Positions 16,093 to 24,781 are shown, numbered from the stretch's first letter. The stretch: DNA of 33,678 bases from an uncultured Alphaproteobacteria bacterium (GCA_902522865.1 CABYXC010000014.1:1-33678), one strand, 5' to 3'. The notes: generated from the sequence alone by a model not told the origin. Program-made: numbers and translations.

Positions 16093-17069
16093 CGATGATG
16101 AACATCATCAAAAAAATATTTTGTGTAAACACTATTTATTTCATTCATTAAAGAAGAAATAGTATCTAATTCTGAAGAAGAAGTATTCAGACCTACATGA
16201 TCTTTATTTTTAGCACCAGGAATGACAATACTAACAGCATCATGCATTAGAATCCATTTAAGTGATAACTGTGATAACGTAATACCTTCTGGTAATATAT
16301 TTTTTAATTCATCAACAGCTTCTAATGCCTTATTAAAATTTACGCCTGAAAATGTTTCACCTACATCAAACGCATCTCCATTAATATTGTAATTACGATG
16401 ATCATCAGGAGCAAATGATGAATCTTTATTAAACTTTCCAGTTAATAATCCACTTGCAAGGGGTACTCTAACAATAATTGCAACTTTTTTTTCTTTTGCA
16501 ATTTTAAATAATTTTTCAGCAGGTTTTTGTCTGAAAATATTGAATATAACCTGAATAGATTTTGTATTTGGTCGTTTGATGCATTCAAGAGCCTCGTCAA
16601 CTGTTTGAACACTAAAACCATAATTTTGAATTTTACCTTTACTCACTAAATAATCTAACATTTCAAATGTGTTGTCAGATGAATACACTTCTGTTGGAGG
16701 ACAATGCATTTGTAAAAGATCAATCGTTTCCACATTAAGGTTTAATAAAGATTGATCTACGTAAGACTCCATTAAAGCTTTATCATAGTATCCCTCAGCA
16801 ACATGGGGATTTATTTGTCTTCCTGCTTTTGTTGCTACATAAATTCTATCAGATACTGATTTAAGGAAATCGCCTACAAATTTTTCACTTCTACCCATTC
16901 CGTAGACATCAGCTGTATCGAAGAAGTTTACACCATTTTCATACGATGATTTTAAAATTTCTTGAGCACTGTCTTCAGTTACATTCCCCCAATCAGCTCC
17001 TATTTGCCAACAACCTAAACCAACTTCGGAAACATTCCAATCCAGTGAGCCAAATTTTCTATATTTCAT
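16086..17069 (-). CDS. aldo/keto reductase
   Basis: 327-residue NADPH-dependent TIM-barrel oxidoreductase. The AKR tetrad is complete: Asp51 and Tyr56 in NFFDTADVYGMGRSE, Lys81 in VATKAG, His122 in LLQMHCPPTEVY. IVRVPLASGLLTGKF and the C-terminal IVIPGAKNKDHV match the cofactor-binding segments. The start MKYRKFGSLDWNVSEVGLGC is typical of the YajO/YccK-like AKR11/12 groups. It lies 3 nt after the second glycohydrolase-fold gene and overlaps the MFS gene. Members of this group often reduce or oxidise sugars or sugar aldehydes; here it plausibly processes the product released by the hydrolases. Confidence 0.9.
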   Translation of the reverse strand: MKYRKFGSLDWNVSEVGLGCWQIGADWGNVTEDSAQEILKSSYENGVNFFDTADVYGMGRSEKFVGDFLKSVSDRIYVATKAGRQINPHVAEGYYDKALMESYVDQSLLNLNVETIDLLQMHCPPTEVYSSDNTFEMLDYLVSKGKIQNYGFSVQTVDEALECIKRPNTKSIQVIFNIFRQKPAEKLFKIAKEKKVAIIVRVPLASGLLTGKFNKDSSFAPDDHRNYNINGDAFDVGETFSGVNFNKALEAVDELKNILPEGITLSQLSLKWILMHDAVSIVIPGAKNKDHVGLNTSSSELDTISSLMNEINSVYTKYFFDDVHHRW

Positions 17070-17072
17070 AAC

Positions 17073-19232
17073 TTATTCTACAATGACTTCATCAGTCACC
17101 ATAGTTCCATCTTCAACAATTAATCCCATAGCTCCATTTTCAAGCACATCAGAATTATCAGTGAACTCTAAAACAACTTTGTTATCAAGATAACCAGACA
17201 ATTTATTATCCTCGACTTTAAGAGATAATTTGTAATCTTTATAATATTCAAGATCAAAATCTATTTCTTTTAACACTTTTGGCTCATTAATTACTTTTAT
17301 TAATTGAAGTTTATTTGATGCACTAATCACTAAACCATAATATCTATTTAATCCTTGCACTCTCGCAGCAAGACCGCCTGTTTTTACTCGCTGAATTGCA
17401 ATATCGGAAGTAACTTTATAGTTTTTCCATAAATCAGTTCCTGTAATTAACATTCCTCTACCACGATCTTTACAGACTCTAAAAGTTCTCTCTCCACTAT
17501 CCCATTTATCTAGAGCATCGACCCAACTAGCTTTCCACATTTTAGCATTTGAAAATTTAACACCCCTTTTATGTTTTCCAATGTGCTTAGGTTTAGAAAA
17601 TTTACAATTTGGCTCACCAGTGAAAGTTAAATAATTTAAAATTAAACTTCCAGAATTTGCTTCATCTGATTCTATAGAAAAACCAACTTGTGTAATAGGA
17701 TTGCCTTCTGTTGAAGGAATTTTCCATTTAAGTTTTTGTGATTTATCAGGAAAAAGCACAACGCTTTCAGAATTTATTCTTTCATAATTATCCTCTTCTC
17801 CAAAAACATTGATAAAACATGTAACCGTAATTGGTTTTTGAGAATTCGACTTAAAAATGATTTCACTTTCTATATTTTGTCCTGAATATAAAAGTGGACA
17901 GGAAATAAAGTTATAACTTTGAAAAAATCTTTCTCTTGCAGACCCTGTTAACTCATACAATTCCTGAGGAAAAAAAGTATCAACAACAGCCTCAGAACAA
18001 ACACCAGGCGCGACTCTGTCAAATTTAATTTCTAATGCTCTTTTTCCTATACCACTCTCATACTCAGTATTTTGGACAATAGTTGAAATATTTTTGTTAT
18101 TTTTAAAACTTGATCTCCAACCTTGAACAGAACCAGGCATTTCAAAATGAAATCTTGAACCATTTTTAGGCTCAACAGTTTCTTCTTTATTCATTTTTTT
18201 AGCAGTATTAATAACCTTATAAGCTTCTGTTAAGGCATCAGTTTGCGTTTCACCTCCATTAGCAGTCGGACAATACATTCTATCTTGTATAGGTGTTAAA
18301 TAATCTGGACCATTCCTTAAGCCTTCAAGACCATTTTTAATGCCCATAATGCAACCAACGTTACCAGAATTACAATCAGTGTCATGACCAGCGGTATTTA
18401 CTATCATAAGAGTTTTTTGAAGATCATCATCACCAAATAATAGTGACAGTATAATTATTGCATGATTAGGTATCATATGACATCCGCCAAGATATTTGTC
18501 ATATCCATATGTTTCAGCTTGAAACTCTCTTGCCTGCATCCAATCATTATTACCAGCTCTCATATTTTGAAGTTCACCAATCAGTTTATAAATAAGAGAA
18601 CTATTTGGGATATATTTTTTTGACTCATCAATAATTTTGTTAATATCAGTCTCAACAAATGCTAGTGACTCCATAGCTGCAACCATCTGAGCACCATAGA
18701 TTGCTTCCCCGTCATGACTGACACTTCCTGCTCTTCTTGCAAGATCTGCTGCTTTTTCTGGATCACCAGGAGTGACTAAAGCCCAACCATCAATAAATAT
18801 TTGAGCACCTATTTGTTCCGCAACTACTTTACCATTTGTTTCTATTGATCCACTCATAGGAGCTTCTATTCCAGCTTTTAAATTTTGATATGCAGTATCT
18901 TCAGCTGAATGACCTCTTCCTCCCCACCATAAAACTGTTTTGTTCTCAATTAAATTATTAAGCCAAGACTGACCAATTTGTTTTGGACTTATATTAGGGT
19001 CATAATTATTTTCTCTTAGAGCACGGAGAAATGTAAATGTTCCAGTTATATCATCATCTGTTACAACTAATGGGACATTTAATTGCTCATTAACATAGTA
19101 ATTAATTTCACCTAACTCTTCCATAATCCTTTCATGTGACCACTGCTCAAAAGGACGGCCTAAATACACACCAATTAATTTACCGAGCACTCCAGCGTAT
19201 ACTTTTTCTTCATAAGTCTTATCTAGTTTCAT
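17073..19232 (-). CDS. ADP-ribosylglycohydrolase-fold protein with C-terminal concanavalin-like domain (copy 2)
   Basis: 719 residues without a signal peptide, so cytoplasmic. Residues about 8–335 are an ARH-type all-alpha domain: the first metal motif TDDDITGTF (Thr58–Asp61) and the second GHDTDCNSGN (Asp284, Asp286) are where ARH enzymes bind two Mg ions, but Cys287 replaces the usual Thr. Residues about 360–545 are beta-rich and unassigned. Residues about 555–719 (from KMWKASWVDALDKWDSGE through GRGMLITGTDLW to the end) look like a concanavalin/DUF1080-type jelly roll. It is a tandem paralogue of the next gene, aligning nearly gap-free at the N-terminus. By family it should cleave an N- or O-glycosidic bond to a ribosyl-like sugar; substrate unknown. 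Confidence 0.75.
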   Translation of the reverse strand: MKLDKTYEEKVYAGVLGKLIGVYLGRPFEQWSHERIMEELGEINYYVNEQLNVPLVVTDDDITGTFTFLRALRENNYDPNISPKQIGQSWLNNLIENKTVLWWGGRGHSAEDTAYQNLKAGIEAPMSGSIETNGKVVAEQIGAQIFIDGWALVTPGDPEKAADLARRAGSVSHDGEAIYGAQMVAAMESLAFVETDINKIIDESKKYIPNSSLIYKLIGELQNMRAGNNDWMQAREFQAETYGYDKYLGGCHMIPNHAIIILSLLFGDDDLQKTLMIVNTAGHDTDCNSGNVGCIMGIKNGLEGLRNGPDYLTPIQDRMYCPTANGGETQTDALTEAYKVINTAKKMNKEETVEPKNGSRFHFEMPGSVQGWRSSFKNNKNISTIVQNTEYESGIGKRALEIKFDRVAPGVCSEAVVDTFFPQELYELTGSARERFFQSYNFISCPLLYSGQNIESEIIFKSNSQKPITVTCFINVFGEEDNYERINSESVVLFPDKSQKLKWKIPSTEGNPITQVGFSIESDEANSGSLILNYLTFTGEPNCKFSKPKHIGKHKRGVKFSNAKMWKASWVDALDKWDSGERTFRVCKDRGRGMLITGTDLWKNYKVTSDIAIQRVKTGGLAARVQGLNRYYGLVISASNKLQLIKVINEPKVLKEIDFDLEYYKDYKLSLKVEDNKLSGYLDNKVVLEFTDNSDVLENGAMGLIVEDGTMVTDEVIVE

Positions 19233-19257
19233 AACGCATCCTTTTTTAAATTAAAAT

Positions 19258-21420
19258 TTATTCTATTGAAATTGATTCACTCTGAATAGCTCCATTTTCA
19301 GTTATGAAACCAATCATCCCTTGTTCAAATGAATTTTCATTATCTTCAACCTCAATCATTAAATTATCATCGACAAAACCTTGTAAATGATTGCCTTTAA
19401 CTTTGAATTTTAAATTGTAATCTTTAAAAAATTCTAAATCAAAATCTATTTCTTTTAGAGTTTTTAATTCATACTCCATTTTATTTATTTTTAACTTTTT
19501 GTCAGAAGTGAGCTCAAGAGAATAATATCTTTTTAAGCCTTGAGATCTTAGTATCAGACCAGCAGCAGATGCAAGTGGAATGGATATCTTTGATGAGATT
19601 GTATAATCTTTCCATGTCTCACTTCCAGTCATAATGTGGCCCCTTCCAATACCTCTTACAATTTTAAAAGCTTCTTGCCATCTAAATTGCCATTTATCTA
19701 CATCATTCACCCAAGCCCTTTTCCATAATTGACCGTAAGGCTGTTCTTTATAAAAAATACCTCTTGTATATTCATCAATGTGATCAGGTCTTTTGAATGT
19801 CATTTTAGGTGTTCCAGAAATATCTAAATAATTCATTAGAATTTTGCCATTATTATTATTATCTGAGTTAATACTAATACCAATCTGACCAATTGGATTT
19901 GATAAAGTATCAGGTACAATCCATTCTATAATTTTACTTTCTTTATTCTTAATATTAAAATCATCAGATGATACTTTAATGAGCTTATCATCAGCACCCC
20001 AATATTTGATAAATAAATTAATTTTTAAATCTTTATCAGTATCTGAGATCAATTCTGTCTTAATTTTTTGACCGCTATATACGGTTGGGCAAGCTACATA
20101 ATCATAATGAAAGTATCTTTGGAATTGATAACCTTCTAACCTTGTAAACCATTCAGGAAAAAAACTTTCTACATAAATTTCACTTGATAAACCAAAAGAT
20201 AAGTCAGTAAAATTTATCTGTAGAGCTCTCTGTCCAATATTAGATTTATAATCAACATTTGAAATTTTAGTGTTTAAATTATTATCATTTGATTTATCTA
20301 CCATCCAACCTTGTGTCGATGTTTCCATCTCAAAATTATATCTTGCGTTATTTTTTATAGACTTACTTTCTAGTCCATTCATTCTTCTCGTAATATTAAT
20401 AATATTCTGACTTTCTATTAAGGCATCTGTCATTGTTTCCGAGCCATATGCGGTAGGTAAATATATTATATCGTTAACAGGCGTAATATAGTCTGGACCA
20501 TCTTTAATACCTTCTAGGCCATTTTTGATTCCTAAAATACATCCAACATTACCCGAGTTACAATCAGTATCCCAACCAGCAGTATTTACAATCATTAAAG
20601 ATTTTTGAAAATTATCATCACCAAAAAGTAGTGCGAGAATAATTAAAGCATGATTGGGAACGATATGACAATTACCTGGAAATTTTGCATAACCATATTT
20701 ATCTTCAATTTTAGTTCTTGCTTGCTCCCAATCTAAATTACCTGAACTCCAATCTTGAATATCAGAAATAAGTTTGTAAATTGTCGAGTCAGAAGGAACA
20801 AACTTTTTACTTTTTTCAATTATTTTTTTAATATCATTTTCAATAAAAGAATATGCTTCCATTGCAGCTACCACTTGAGCACCGTAAACAGATTCACCAT
20901 CATGACTTACACTGCCAGCTTTTTTTGCTAATTCAACTGCTTGCTCGGGATCTCCTGGCGAGACCATTCCCCATCCATCAATAAATATTTGAGCACCTAT
21001 TTGCTCAGCAATTACTTTTCCATTCATTTTAATAGAACCACTTTCAGGAGCATGAATACCTTGTTTCAAATTCATGAAAGCACTTTCTTCAGTTAAGATA
21101 CCTTTTCCAGCCCATGCAAGTACAGTCTGATTTTCCAAACAATAGTTTAACCAGGTTTGACCAATTTGTTTTGCGGTAATATTTTTATCAAAATTAAAAT
21201 GCTTCAAAGCATTAATAAATCTAAATGTTCCTGTTAAGTCATCATCTGTTACATGAATGGGAAAATCTAATTTATCATTTACATAATAATTAATAGGACC
21301 AAGTTCTTTCATTATTCGGTCGTAATACCAACCTTCAAAAGGACGGCCTAAGTAAACACCAATGATTTTTCCTAATACACCTGCGTATACTTTATCTTCA
21401 AAAGTCTTATTTAGGTCCAT
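19258..21420 (-). CDS. ADP-ribosylglycohydrolase-fold protein with C-terminal concanavalin-like domain (copy 1)
   Basis: 720 residues, no signal peptide, same architecture as its downstream neighbour: ARH domain (about 8–335) with TDDDLTGTF (Thr58–Asp61) and GWDTDCNSGN (Asp284, Asp286), a beta-rich middle, and a C-terminal jelly-roll-like domain starting near ERQ-type loop sequence KWQFRWQEAF and GRGHIMTGSETW. In residues 131–190 it is identical to copy 2 at 44 of 60 positions; the C-terminal half is clearly more divergent. Position 283 is Trp here but His in copy 2, beside the metal motif, so the two copies probably differ in substrate. It lies 22 nt after the MalG-like permease gene with GGGAG near the start, firmly within the transporter operon. 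Confidence 0.75.
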   Translation of the reverse strand: MDLNKTFEDKVYAGVLGKIIGVYLGRPFEGWYYDRIMKELGPINYYVNDKLDFPIHVTDDDLTGTFRFINALKHFNFDKNITAKQIGQTWLNYCLENQTVLAWAGKGILTEESAFMNLKQGIHAPESGSIKMNGKVIAEQIGAQIFIDGWGMVSPGDPEQAVELAKKAGSVSHDGESVYGAQVVAAMEAYSFIENDIKKIIEKSKKFVPSDSTIYKLISDIQDWSSGNLDWEQARTKIEDKYGYAKFPGNCHIVPNHALIILALLFGDDNFQKSLMIVNTAGWDTDCNSGNVGCILGIKNGLEGIKDGPDYITPVNDIIYLPTAYGSETMTDALIESQNIINITRRMNGLESKSIKNNARYNFEMETSTQGWMVDKSNDNNLNTKISNVDYKSNIGQRALQINFTDLSFGLSSEIYVESFFPEWFTRLEGYQFQRYFHYDYVACPTVYSGQKIKTELISDTDKDLKINLFIKYWGADDKLIKVSSDDFNIKNKESKIIEWIVPDTLSNPIGQIGISINSDNNNNGKILMNYLDISGTPKMTFKRPDHIDEYTRGIFYKEQPYGQLWKRAWVNDVDKWQFRWQEAFKIVRGIGRGHIMTGSETWKDYTISSKISIPLASAAGLILRSQGLKRYYSLELTSDKKLKINKMEYELKTLKEIDFDLEFFKDYNLKFKVKGNHLQGFVDDNLMIEVEDNENSFEQGMIGFITENGAIQSESISIE

Positions 21421-21442
21421 TTAATTACTCCCGTTTTAAATA

Positions 21443-22285
21443 TTAACCTTTAGTTGCTCCACTCGTTAAACCAGCAATAAACCTTCTTTGGAAAAACATA
21501 AATAAAATAGCAATTGGTGCAGCCATTAAAATTGAAGCAGCGCTTACCAACCCATAATCATTTGCAAATCTACTTTGGAAAGTAAATAATATTGATGAAA
21601 TAGGTTTGTAATCATCCGTTATAATAAATGTGATTGCAAATAAAAATTCGTTCCAAACATTTAATGATACAATTAAAGCTGTAGTTAAAAATACAGGCCA
21701 AGATAACGGTAACGCTACTCGCGTAAATAATTGCATTGTTGAAGCTCCATCTAGTTTCGCAGCTTCAAAAAGTTCAGTTGGTAATTGAAGCATATAGGAT
21801 CGAATTAAAAAAGTTGCAAAGGGTGCATTTAAGGCACTATAAATAATAATTAACCCAATCCTTGTGTCCAGAAGATACAAGCTTTTCCACATAAGAAATA
21901 ATGGTAAAATATATAATTGTGCGGGTATACTAATTCCAACTAATAGATATAAACCAACAACAACTGTTTGAATACCTCTAGGATTTAAAGCGGCTAAACT
22001 AAATGCAGCAAGACCAGAAACTGTTAAATTTAAAATTAACGTTCCCACAACAAGAGTCATTGAGTTAAAAAATATTTGAGTATAGTTACCATTTACCCAA
22101 GCATCATAATAATTCATCAATCTTATTTCATTTGGAAAACCTAAAGGATTTGCTCCAAATTCAGAAGATGGTTTTATAGAATTAAAAGCTAAAACTAGTA
22201 ATGGTAAAATAATTGTTAAAGCCATAAAAATCAAAATTGCGTGATTTATATAGCTAGATCTTTGTCTAAATCTTGCAGTTGCCAT
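21443..22285 (-). CDS. carbohydrate ABC transporter permease (MalG family)
   Basis: 280-residue inner-membrane permease with six hydrophobic segments. The conserved EAA loop reads FEAAKLDGASTMQLFTRVAL followed by PLSWP, the MalG-type form. LLVGISIPAQLYILPLFLMW and NVWNEFLFAITFI are further family segments. It forms the pore with the MalF-like protein encoded 8 nt upstream. The cluster has no MalK/UgpC-type ATPase, so a shared ATPase encoded elsewhere is expected. Followed 22 nt later by the first glycohydrolase-fold gene. Confidence 0.9.
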   Translation of the reverse strand: MATARFRQRSSYINHAILIFMALTIILPLLVLAFNSIKPSSEFGANPLGFPNEIRLMNYYDAWVNGNYTQIFFNSMTLVVGTLILNLTVSGLAAFSLAALNPRGIQTVVVGLYLLVGISIPAQLYILPLFLMWKSLYLLDTRIGLIIIYSALNAPFATFLIRSYMLQLPTELFEAAKLDGASTMQLFTRVALPLSWPVFLTTALIVSLNVWNEFLFAITFIITDDYKPISSILFTFQSRFANDYGLVSAASILMAAPIAILFMFFQRRFIAGLTSGATKG

Positions 22286-22293
22286 TTATAATT

Positions 22294-23172
22294 TTATACC
22301 TCCCAACCCATCCGCCTTAAAATTGCAAAAAAACCAACTATAATACCGACATAGAAGAACATCATAACACCTATAGTAGACGCGTAACCAACATTCATTC
22401 GTTGAAAGGCTTGAGAGTACAGATGATTTGCTACAACTTCAGAACTGTATGCTGGCCCACCCATTGTTAAAATGTATACATAATCAAATGTTGGGACAGA
22501 CCAGATAATGATAATTATTAAAGATAAAACAAAAATTGGACGTATCATTGGTAAAGTAATGTATCTAAATTTTTGAAATTTCGTTGCGCCTTCAATATCT
22601 GCTGCTTCATAAAGAGAATCATCAACTTGATACATTCCAGTTAAATAAATAATAACTAAGAAGCCCCAGAAGTGCCACATATCTACCCAGGCAACAGCGT
22701 ATAAAGCAGTCTCTTTCATTGCAAAAGGTGACTTAGCAAGAAAATCAATACCTTGATTCTCAAACCAACCACCTAAACCATGTCTTGGATGGAATATGTA
22801 TCTCCAAATCAAACAGTTAACGATACTGGCTAAAATATATGGAAAAAAATATACTAGCCTATAAAAAAGTTGTCCTCTTTTTATTCCAGTTAAAAGATAG
22901 GCTATAATAAGTGCTACTATTACTGGTATTGTTAAGAACATTACTGTCCAAATTATGTTGTGTTTAACTGCTTTCTTGAAAACACGGTCTCTAAATAATT
23001 CTTGAAAGTTTTCTAATCCAACGTAATTTATTCTGCCAAAACCATTCCAGTCCGTTAAACATAACAATAAACTTAGTACCGATGGAAACATCACCACAAA
23101 GAAATGAATAAATATTACTGGAAATAAAAAGTACCAGGAAATTGCATTTATACTTGTTAAAAATTTTGGCAT
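22294..23172 (-). CDS. carbohydrate ABC transporter permease (MalF/UgpA family)
   Basis: 292-residue permease with six membrane segments and the EAA loop YEAADIEGATKFQKFRYITL preceding PMIRP. The N-terminal FPVIFIHFFVVMFPSVLSLL is the first membrane helix, followed by WNGFGRINYVGLENFQELF, typical of UgpA/MalF-like permeases. It lies downstream of the binding-protein gene across a 54-nt spacer that holds a strong hairpin, which should make the permease messenger less abundant than that of the binding protein. Confidence 0.9.
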   Translation of the reverse strand: MPKFLTSINAISWYFLFPVIFIHFFVVMFPSVLSLLLCLTDWNGFGRINYVGLENFQELFRDRVFKKAVKHNIIWTVMFLTIPVIVALIIAYLLTGIKRGQLFYRLVYFFPYILASIVNCLIWRYIFHPRHGLGGWFENQGIDFLAKSPFAMKETALYAVAWVDMWHFWGFLVIIYLTGMYQVDDSLYEAADIEGATKFQKFRYITLPMIRPIFVLSLIIIIIWSVPTFDYVYILTMGGPAYSSEVVANHLYSQAFQRMNVGYASTIGVMMFFYVGIIVGFFAILRRMGWEV

Positions 23173-23187
23173 AATTTTATTATTTTT

Positions 23188-23214
23188 AATAAGGGGAAAA
23201 TATTTCCCCTTATT
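23188..23214 (-). other. intercistronic stem-loop between binding-protein and permease genes
   Basis: Perfect 12-bp stem AATAAGGGGAAA (23188–23199) with TTTCCCCTTATT (23203–23214) and a 3-nt loop, in the 54-nt gap. On the minus strand no T-run follows, so it is more likely an mRNA-stabilising or processing hairpin than a terminator. Such hairpins behind binding-protein genes are a known way to raise binding protein over permease. Confidence 0.7.
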
Positions 23215-23226
23215 TAAATTTATAAA

Positions 23227-24552
23227 TTATCTTTTTCCAACTGGAACTAATGCATCGTCTGCACGAGCTTGATCCCAAAGTCTTTGAGATTCTTCCATGA
23301 ATTCAAGTGGAGTAATATCTCCAGCCCAAACCACTTCCATGTCTTTCCAAATATGAACACCTGGATCATTCGGATAGAACGTCCATGTTGTATATCCATA
23401 GTTTCCAGAATCAGAAGCTTCTGCGAATTCAGTTAAGAATCTTTTTTGTCTTGGATCAATATTAGGATCAAAGTCAGCATCAGTGTATTTTAGTGGTAAC
23501 AACCAAGCGCCATAACCTAAACTACCAGTAACTTTAAGAGCTCTTTCTTTATCAGAAAGAATCCAATCAATTACTTTTGCAGCCCCATCAGCATTTTTAG
23601 ATGCTGCATTAATGGACATTGTTCCACCTGTTGCAAGTTGGTAATTAGGAGCACTTCCTGCCTGTGAATTCAGAATCGGTAAAGGATTCCAATCCCAATC
23701 ATCAGAAGTTTCTCCAAAATTCGTTGCCGTTACATTGAAACCCCAAGTTCCAATCATGAGCATCGCAGAACCTCTAGTAGCAAACTCGTTATTAAAATCA
23801 TCCCAATCTAAAGAATAATATGTCTCTAAATCCCCAGACCAATAACCTTCATCTACCATGTGTTTTCTTAAAAGTTCAATTGCTTCTACAAACTCTGGAT
23901 CAGTCCACTTTTTTTCACCAATTAATGCTTTATAGACATTATCTGGTCCAGCATAAGTGTTGAAATAGTTTCCTACTAAATGTTCGTGAGTTGGCTGCCA
24001 TCCAGCAGAACCATACGCGTAAACATTCATTCCCTTAGCTTTAATTTTAGCTGCTAAAGATTCAACTTCTTCTAAATTATTTGGCGTACTCCATCCATTT
24101 TCTTCAAACAAAGTTTTATTATAAAAATAAATCATTGTTTCATAGTTTTTTGGAATTGAATATAATTCACCATCAAATACTCCTGAGTTGTAAGCCCAAC
24201 CTAGAAGTTTATCTTGCCAACCATATTGATCAGCATACTCTTGCATAGATTTAACAAGACCTGCATCTTGGTAAATTTTTATGTAAGAAGCACCAGGTGT
24301 ATCAAACATGTCCGGTCCACTTCCAGATAAAAGAGCTGGTCTGATAGTATCATTAATGTCTTCTTTGAATACACATTCTAATTCTACTTCATCTTGTTCA
24401 GCATTAAAAGCATCACACATCATTTCTTGAACTGTAGGGTCAGTATCTGCACTACTTTCCATCCACCAAACTACTTTAGTGGCAGCAAATGTTGAAGTTG
24501 CGAAAAAAGCTGTAAGAATAAAAGTTAAAAAAATATTTAAAATTTTATTCAT
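23227..24552 (-). CDS. extracellular solute-binding protein, family 1 (sugar type)
   Basis: Periplasmic binding protein of a sugar ABC importer. The frame is open to an ATG at 24564, but GGAGGA at 24562–24557 is a strong Shine-Dalgarno lying inside that extension, so the true start is the ATG at 24552 (MNKILNIFLTFILTAFFATS), giving 441 residues. A type I signal peptide ends at about STFA/ATKVVWW. Mature features are a Cys pair in the first 45 residues, SGSGPDMFDTPGAS, YSIPKNYETMIYFYNKTLFE and a C-terminal TTWTFYPND region; many aromatic residues fit sugar stacking. It is the promoter-proximal gene of the nine-gene run. The ligand cannot be determined; glycohydrolase-fold enzymes downstream suggest a glycoside. 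Confidence 0.92.
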   Translation of the reverse strand: MNKILNIFLTFILTAFFATSTFAATKVVWWMESSADTDPTVQEMMCDAFNAEQDEVELECVFKEDINDTIRPALLSGSGPDMFDTPGASYIKIYQDAGLVKSMQEYADQYGWQDKLLGWAYNSGVFDGELYSIPKNYETMIYFYNKTLFEENGWSTPNNLEEVESLAAKIKAKGMNVYAYGSAGWQPTHEHLVGNYFNTYAGPDNVYKALIGEKKWTDPEFVEAIELLRKHMVDEGYWSGDLETYYSLDWDDFNNEFATRGSAMLMIGTWGFNVTATNFGETSDDWDWNPLPILNSQAGSAPNYQLATGGTMSINAASKNADGAAKVIDWILSDKERALKVTGSLGYGAWLLPLKYTDADFDPNIDPRQKRFLTEFAEASDSGNYGYTTWTFYPNDPGVHIWKDMEVVWAGDITPLEFMEESQRLWDQARADDALVPVGKR

Positions 24553-24574
24553 CATTTCCTCCATATATAAGAAA

Positions 24575-24602
24575 TTTATACTACAAATAGAAACTCTGTA
24601 AA
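24575..24602 (-). promoter_or_regulatory. candidate promoter of the binding-protein operon
   Basis: On the minus strand TTTACA (24602–24597), a 16-nt spacer, and TATAAA (24580–24575) form a plausible sigma-70 promoter about 23 nt upstream of the ATG at 24552, giving a short leader that carries the GGAGGA site. In DNA this AT-rich, -10-like matches are common, so this is moderate support only. Confidence 0.4.
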
Positions 24603-24667
24603 TCTATTTATGAAATATTTTGACCCAAAAAAACGAAGAAAATTAGGAATTGCGACAAAAAATTAAT

Positions 24668-24781
24668 CTAAAGCATAAAAATCATTTGCTCCCTAATTAA
24701 ACTTAAAAAATAGTTAAAAGAAAAATAAAAAATAACTATTAAAAAAATTGCTATTAAAGACCAAATTATAAATTTTATCAT
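24668..24781 (-). CDS. possible 37-residue single-pass membrane peptide
   Basis: An ATG-started frame in the 309-nt gap between the binding-protein gene and the aldolase gene encodes a peptide starting MIKFIIWSLIAIFLIVIFYF and ending SLIREQMIFML. It is almost wholly hydrophobic with a positive residue near each end, as expected for a single transmembrane helix. No Shine-Dalgarno is visible, and such frames arise easily in T-rich DNA. Aside from it and the promoter, I see nothing else in the gap. Confidence 0.3.
   Translation of the reverse strand: MIKFIIWSLIAIFLIVIFYFSFNYFLSLIREQMIFML

Noticed and set aside
17073..21420. Toxin-antitoxin or defence role for the ADP-ribosylglycohydrolase-fold pair (e.g. 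DarG-like reversal of ADP-ribosylation)
   Set aside because: No ADP-ribosyltransferase toxin is nearby, the proteins are far larger than such antitoxins, and they sit inside a sugar-type transporter operon.
24553..24564. ATG at 24564 as start of the binding protein
   Set aside because: It would place a strong GGAGGA Shine-Dalgarno inside the coding sequence and add four residues before the signal peptide; the ATG at 24552 is better placed.
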